From Daedaleopsis sinensis (Eukaryota > Basidiomycota > Agaricomycetes > Polyporales > Polyporaceae): 64,000 nucleotides of DNA. Of this stretch, positions 57,853 to 64,000 are shown one piece after another. A program made the position numbers and the translations under genes. A model generated the notes under the pieces. That model was not told the DNA's origin. It ran no database searches and saw only the letters and a program-made list of their open reading frames with translations. The stretch lies in contig CM066310.1 in the NCBI GenBank assembly GCA_033807695.1, forward strand, positions 1,364,001 through 1,428,000, given 5' to 3'. The stretch's first letter is position 1. Every line of letters starts with the position of its first letter.

Positions 57853-60800
57853 TCACACACCCATCTCCCGCCACCGCCTCCCCAACGCCTCCTCGACGCT
57901 CCCCACCCCTCCCGCTCCCTCCCTCCTCCTAACCCGCCGCGAGCTCTCCTGCACCCGCAACCCCGCCCCGCCCAGCCGCTCTAGCACGTGCATGTACACC
58001 TCGCGCGCCGCAGGGCCCTGCACCCCACGCGCGCGCACGCCTCCGTCGAGCACGAGCAGCGCCGCACACGCGACGGGCAGCCCGACCGTGCGCGCCATCG
58101 CGGACGCGCCGCGCGTCCCGTACGTGACCAGCGACGACGTGTGCACCTCCTCCTCCTCCTCCTCCCCCTCCTCCTCCTGTGCTGCGCTCGGCCTGGTCAC
58201 GATCTCGTGCGAGAGGACGACGACGTCGCGTTCGTGCGGGGCGTACTGCAGCTTGTGCGCGAGGAGCGCCGCGAAGAGCTCGAGCGGGGCCGCGGGCGTC
58301 GGCGGGAGTGGCGGGGGACGAATCGAATTCTGCGCGGGCGTGCTGTCCGCAGACGGCGAGAGGGCCGCGGGGACGATGGACAGCCAGTGCAGCGCCTGCA
58401 CGACACGCTCGTACTGCGCGGGCGCGAGGACCTCCGCGAGCGCCGAGCGGAGGGACGCGGGGTCGTCCGCGATGGGCGTGCCGAGCTTCGCCGCGAGTGC
58501 GTGGCGGACGAGCGCGTCCCAGGACGGCGCAGCGACCGTCGTGGTCGCCTCCAGCAGGCCGAGCGCGCGGAACGCGTGCATGAGGTCGGCGTAGCCGGGA
58601 TACCGCAGCGTGCCCCTGAACAGCGTGCGGACGTCCGCGAGGGGCTCGAGGCCGTACGTCTGCGCGTACGGCAGGCTGTCGCGGTTCGCCAGGCCTTCGA
58701 ACTTGAGGACGGGCGAGACGGGGACGGAGGGGAAGTATGTCTTCAGCAGGTCCTCCCCGCGGATCTCGCACACCTGCGAGCGGGGCACGCCGTCAGCCGA
58801 GCATCGTTGTGCAGCGAGCGGATACTACAGACCTGGCCGTCGAGCTTGAACCGTGCAGAGTTCAGTGCCGCGGTCAGCACTCCTCTGGAGCTCCAGCTGA
58901 ACTTATACCCGAGAGGGACCTCAGCGTCTTCCGGCGCGGGCAGGCCTCCGCAGAAGGACGTAAACGAGACGATCTCCTTCTGCTGGGCTCGCAACGAGTC
59001 TATGAGCGACAGCGCTGAACAGTGGTCGATGCCCGGGTCGAGTCCGATCTCGTTCATGAGGATAACATCAGCAGCGACAGCACTGTTATACATGAGCACG
59101 ATTCCACGCAAAGTCACGGCCACATAACTTACCGGTCGTGCAGCTGGCGCATGGCCGGAGAGATGTAGGAGGCCGTGACGAGGTGTTTCCTGTTCTTGAT
59201 ACACAGCTCTGCCACAGATGGGTGGAAAGGGACTGGCAGGAGACTGGTCTCCTTCTCAGTACCCGATACACGTAGGCGATAGATGCTACGCGGTACACAC
59301 CTGATCACGACGTCTGCCGCCGCAAACAACCGTTCCACTGCCGCCAAATCGCCCACGGCAATCAGCATTGGGGTGGCATTGGGGTAGGGCGCGGTCAGAC
59401 GCTCCGCATCCGCCAATACGTTGCTCGCTGCACATAAAGTAGCGGTGTAAGTAGCTGGCTCTCGATAGGTCTTGCACGTAGCACACGCACCGACGACAAG
59501 TCGCACATCCGGCCGGCTGCAGATCTCCGCGACCGCAGGCGGTGCGACCATCCCGCTCCCGAGCATCAGCACGTTCTTCTTGGGCTGTATGCCCTGCGCT
59601 CGCCCCTTCTCCTGTGCTGGGATAGCGCTACCAGCGGCGGACGCAGGCGCGCGATCTGGAACGCTCTCCTTCCACACCCCAAGCGGCTCCCGCAGCCACT
59701 GGAACGACGCACTCAGCTCCCCCTCGCTCGCGACCGTCGCACGCTCCAAAGCTGCTGCTTCCGGCGTCTTGGTGGCAGACCCGCCGGGCGACGCATACCG
59801 CGAGACGATGTCGCGCAGGTACGGGAGGAACGCCTGCGAGAAGTGCTGCGACGCTTCGAGCGGGAGCGCGGTGGGCAGGATGTCGACCGCCATCATCGTC
59901 ACCGGGGGCAGGTGCGCGGGGAGCGTCGGCGGCCGCGCAACGAAGTACGGCGCGGAGAGCGTCGTGTGCTGCGATAGGAATTCGAGGCCGCCCTATATTC
60001 ACGGGTGAACCGTGTCAGCGACGTCTGATACTCGTTGAGAACGGAACAGCATACATACCCCGACGTCGCAGCTGATATCTCCTACACATGCGAAGCGGCC
60101 CTTCCCAAGAGTCTGCCCGATCTCGAGCGTCGTGGTGAGCTGCTCGTTTGTCATGAGACGCGGGAACGCGGGTGCCCAGCCTGCGCCGTGCAGGAGGAGC
60201 GAGAGGTACGGGGCGATCTTCGTGTGGAATTCGGAGACATATTGGTCTGGATGGGCGTAGTAGTCGGACCGTTCGTATGCTCCGCCGTTCCGTCGAACGA
60301 AGTAGTCCTTCGCGTGTGCGTGTACGACGTATACCTGGCCTGGTGGTTAAACTCGGGCAGATCGTGGCGCAAAGTACTCAGCTTGCCTTGTGCAGGTCTG
60401 TGGCTATATCGTTTGCATAATGTCAACGGGATTCAAAGAGGGACACATCGTCAGACTAGGCTTACTTGGATCTGTTACGATACTTGGTAGTTGGTCTACG
60501 CGAATATGCTGTATCGGAAGGTCCTCCAGGAGTGCGAGCGCTCCCTCAGCTACCTTCCCAGTTCTAACTCGAATATTAACCGTCCGCGTGGCGGATAGCA
60601 TGTCAAGCAGGACTCACCCAGTCACGGCAATGACGATAGGTCCGAGGCTCTGTGGGGTCCCGTTGCTCGCTATCTGCGCTCCGACAACGTTTCGGAGGGT
60701 CGAGCGGATCGACGCTAATGAAGGATGCGTGTGTGGCCGCGGAGTCCACTGCGGATATGTGAGTATATGCTCCAATTTCATATGCATAAGACAAAACTCA

Positions 60801-61735
60801 CAAGGAATGGGCTAGCTACGCCGAGCTCCAGGTGGGCATGGGCCATGGCACACAATGCCTCCAGAGCTCCTGCGACTGTAAAGTGTGATGCATATGAGAA
60901 TGGCTTGCGCAGACAGGAGGATAAGGATTGAGACGCTTCACTGCTATGAAGCAAACGCGTTCGACCGTGACGTTTGGCAGGCCACCAGGAAAGGAGCCAA
61001 GGGGGGCTCGCAGGACGGTCGTGATGCTGCTCCTCGTACGATCGGCCTGCACCTGCTGTGATAGATCGGACACTCACCTCCGGCGAACCACCCAAATCCC
61101 ACCGTCCGCTTCCCGTCCTCGCCTACGAGGAGCTCGTAGTCAACGAGCTTGGGGAGGAGGGCCCCGCGCTCCGGGGCGGACGCGTTCTCAGAGGCAAGGA
61201 ACTTCGCGAGCAGCTCCATGTTGTAGAGCTGGCCCTTGATCGTGTGCGAGAACATGACGTGCGTGCGCGGGACCAGCGGGGCGTTTCCGTTCCAGTCCGC
61301 GACATGGTGGCGGGGTGAGCTTGGGGCGGGGAGCGGGTCGGTGAGGACTTCGGGGAGGGGCGTCTCCTTGATGCCGACGAGGATGTGTGCAGGCTGCAGA
61401 GACGAGTGGAGCTTCGCCCCAGCCTGATATGCGGCAGGGAGGCATTCAGCGGAGTACAAGAGAAGTGAATGTTATCATAAGAGCGCACATACCTTGAGGA
61501 AGTCGCTCGAGGTGAAGACACGTCTCTCGCAGGGTTGGACGAGGACCTCTACGCCGTCTTTGTGGACGAGGTCGTGCACCGCGTCGGGAGTGAGCGGACA
61601 GCGTCGCTCCCATATGCGTAGGGGGTCCTCCCGGCGGATGCCAATAGTGAGCTTGGCGGGCTTGTGGGACGATGTGCCATAAGAACGGCGGAAAGAGGGG
61701 CGGATGGTGAGTTGAGAGCGTCGGAGGATGGTCAT
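57853..61735 (-). CDS. Bifunctional LKR/saccharopine dehydrogenase (AASS type), copy 5
   Basis: Inferred exons: 61493-61735, 61078-61423, 60802-60875, 60618-60748, 60466-60563, 60059-60339, 59491-59992, 59301-59427, 59133-59243, 58833-59082, 57853-58773, giving 1027 residues with no stop. Domains are as in copy 2. Copy-specific points: exon 7 ends before a GTGCGT donor and exon 5 before GTAAGC, both acceptable. Intron 5 carries a rearranged patch near 60405-60450. Several residues around LDAERLTAP differ from other copies (PNATPMLIAVGD). The gene lies wholly downstream of both transposon insertions in this unit, so it should be unaffected in sequence. The enzyme is expected in mitochondria, in lysine catabolism. 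Confidence 0.9.
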
Positions 61736-62278
61736 GGTTCACATGCAAGTTGGGCGGGCAGGCGGGCGGAGAACGGAGGTCGATAACGGAGGCGTCTCTC
61801 ACACCGACATGGGGTGTATGATCCGAGCCGAGTCGGTACGCGACTTAGAACTCTCAACGCCATGCCATCTAGGTGGAGGTGAGTGGCAGGGGAGGACGGT
61901 GGGGCGGGCGAGGACAGGACCTGCCAAATGCGGAGGACGATCAGCGGAGGTTGCCGAGACGCCAGGGAGTGTCCCACGGCTGCTCGTTCACACTCTTCTG
62001 CGGCCGTCGTCGGTGGTCGCTGGCAGGGCACAAGCGGGCGAATGGGAGGCCGGCGACGGATGCCCAACCACGGAAATAAAGCATGAGATATGCACTTTCC
62101 AGGGCTCTATACTGTACAGAGGGCTGCTGCTCTCTATGGGGTACCCGGGTAAGGGCTCTGCACTCTCTGGGGACGGTGTACGCCCTCCTCTGCTGACTAC
62201 TGCATACAGTGTACATACTCTGCTCCTGTCGCCCTCCGCCGCCCGACGTTCTACAGCAGGAGCACCGCACTCCTCGCC
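61736..62278. promoter_or_regulatory. 5' flank of LKR/SDH copy 5
   Basis: Equivalent of 9695-10263. Only one TATACTGTACAGAGG word remains (62107-62122), followed by a GGTACCCGGGTAAGG stretch not seen in unit 1. No gene seen. Confidence 0.4.
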
Positions 62279-64000
62279 ACAAGCTGCCCAGATCGCCGCA
62301 GCACCTCCGTGCAGATGTCGACCGCCGCCCCCGCCCGCCCGGGTGAGTCCCATCCTGTCCTCCACTCTCGCGCGATCTAGAAGGGCGCAAATCGTCGTCT
62401 CCACCCCGCCCGACGCGCGCGAACTGCCCCCCTGCGCGCGATCGCCCCACGCTCCGGCATGCTCTCCGGTGCGTGTGGCGGGACATGTCGACCGCGCGAT
62501 CGGCGAGTGCGCGGAGAGAAACCTCCAGGTGAGTGCGTCGCGCGATGCTGAGCACGGCGGCGTCCACCCGCGAGCTCCGTTTCCAGCGTCCTCTTCGGCG
62601 CGCTCGCGCCAGTTGCAGATTCGGGCGCGGGCGTGAGCAGCGCGGACGCCGAGTCTCTGCCCTCCTCGCACATGAACGCGCGCAGGCCCGACGGCGGGAT
62701 CAGAGGCATCGCGAGAGGCGGCGAGCGCGACGACGCGCGGAGATTCCCCGCCTTGAGCTGTCGACGTCCGATCTTGACCCGCACTCGCCCGGTAGGGGCC
62801 CACTTCGCTCAGGCTGGCCGCGCACGGCGGTGCGGTGCGTCTCTCCACCATGTACGCCGCGGGCATGCGCGGGACGTGCCCTGTCGGCGCGCGCTCGACG
62901 GGACCGGATCTGTGTCCGTGCGTGCGTGCCACCCGAGTTGGCCAGGAGCGGGACTCGGACACGCTGGTCCGCACCCCCGCCGTGCCCGCGCCGCGCGGGA
63001 CGTTGTTGTGCACGGCCGATTGCTACCCACCTGCGACGACAAGACACGGTGAGTCGACTGTTCATCATCTCGCGCATACATGCGCTCACCTCGTCAGCCG
63101 GACGCTCAAGCATCCCCTCGAGCACGTCGCCTGTCCCGCGCGGACTGTCGAATACCGGTAGTCTTCGCGTACGCCTCAGTCCAGACAGGTACGCACCTTA
63201 GACACGTGGACCGGCTCTCCCTCAAGCTCCTCCTCCACGGCATGCTCCTTAAACCCTACGTCAGCCTACGTCAGTCTCAACGGGTACTCGCCCTGATGGC
63301 CGGACAACGCCACGTAAGCTCCACCACCGACTCGAGTTGTCAGTCGCCAGCCATATCGCCGCTGCGCAGATGCCGTTCGAAGGTGCGTGACGAGTACCGG
63401 TCAGTCCCCGACTGTCTCGCACAGCACAACTCCGAGACGCGCTCGCCCGCCGTGCACGATGTGCGAAAGCGCCGCCGGGGCCAGGCACAGGGGGCGCGCA
63501 CACACTATGCCTGCGCTACGCATACCGTGAGGCAGATGTTGAACGGCAAGGGAACGCACTGTCAGCAGGCGACATACGGCTCAAACATACAGCTCAACCA
63601 TACCTTTCTCCGACGACGCCCACTGGAGCCCTCTTCATCCGCCCCATCTCCCTCCCAGTCCGAGACCCGCGGGCGACGAGCGACGGGGCTTCCGAGTCTC
63701 GCCCGCGCCCTGTGGCATGTCGCGAGCCCCGACTCCGAAGCTTGGAGCCGAAAGTGCGACCGCGCGCCGCCGCCGCGCGTTCCGAGTCGGCGGGTGCGTG
63801 TGCGTGTGCGTGTGCCCCCCGGGCCCGCGTCACGCATGAACTGTCGGCTGTCGAATGAAGGTCAGCGAGGAAACATCGCACTCCAGGTAAGCGTGCCAGT
63901 GGTTCGAACGCACCGTGGACCTCAGTGACTTCTCCGGGCACCCGAGACGCTCCGAGACGGCGATGGCAGAGGAGCGAGCGGCCCGTTTGGAACTTGGAAG
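62279..64000. repeat. Tandem array unit 6 (partial, cut by the window end)
   Basis: Repeats the first 1.7 kb of the unit, the GC-rich segment, and shows that the array continues past the window. Its LKR/SDH gene, if present, lies outside. No supportable gene is seen inside this piece. Confidence 0.93.

Larger units (their letters stand above)
40608..62278. repeat. Tandem array unit 5, interrupted by two insertions
   Basis: Unit sequence occupies 40608-41288, 51407-53256 and 54623-62278. Removing the 10.1 kb KDZ element with its duplicated target, and the 1.37 kb element, leaves about 10.17 kb, the normal unit length. Its LKR/SDH gene lies after both insertions and is uninterrupted. Confidence 0.93.

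Overview
The window is nuclear DNA of a filamentous fungus, most likely a basidiomycete of the Agaricomycetes. This rests on the GC-rich coding sequence, the many short GT-AG introns (about 49-120 nt), and a KDZ-family transposase of the CxC1 type. No rRNA, tRNA, CRISPR array or bacterial-style operon was seen.

Layout. The whole window is a head-to-tail tandem array of a roughly 10.06-10.26 kb unit: unit 1 (1-10263), unit 2 (10264-20482), unit 3 (20483-30543), unit 4 (30544-40607), unit 5 (40608-62278, enlarged by two insertions) and the start of unit 6 (62279-64000). Unit edges are set arbitrarily at the first base of the window. The array runs off both ends, so its real copy number is unknown. 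Each unit has (a) a GC-rich segment of about 2.4 kb with no supportable gene, (b) a less GC-rich spacer of about 2.1 kb, (c) a TATA box followed by a short plus-strand unit with several GT-AG introns and no long reading frame, and (d) on the minus strand, convergent with (c), an 11-exon gene for a mitochondrial bifunctional lysine-ketoglutarate reductase/saccharopine dehydrogenase (LKR/SDH, the AASS type of enzyme). Copies 2-5 can be read through all 11 exons (1025-1027 residues). Copy 1 carries a stop codon in exon 4. Units 3 and 4 look identical over about 10.2 kb, including a 17-C run.

Insertions in unit 5. A complete KDZ-type DNA transposon lies at 41289-51406 (10,118 bp), with about 705-bp terminal inverted repeats, a perfect 19-bp hairpin just inside each end and a 10-bp direct repeat at the target. 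It carries three plus-strand genes: the KDZ transposase (8 exons, about 1036 aa), a protein with a viroplasmin/RNase H1 N-terminal-like segment (4 exons, about 337 aa) and a larger protein with a charged HMG-box-like stretch and a Pro/Ala-rich tail (5 exons, about 658 aa). A second, smaller insertion (53257-54622, 1366 bp) has perfect 18-bp terminal inverted repeats and many GTAAG/CTTAC words near its ends, with no recognisable transposase.

Together, the array amplifies one enzyme of lysine breakdown by the saccharopine route, along with its flanking DNA. The transposons are later passengers that interrupt one unit outside the enzyme gene. Exon boundaries were worked out by hand from splice signals, reading phase and family resemblance; no search or alignment was run.
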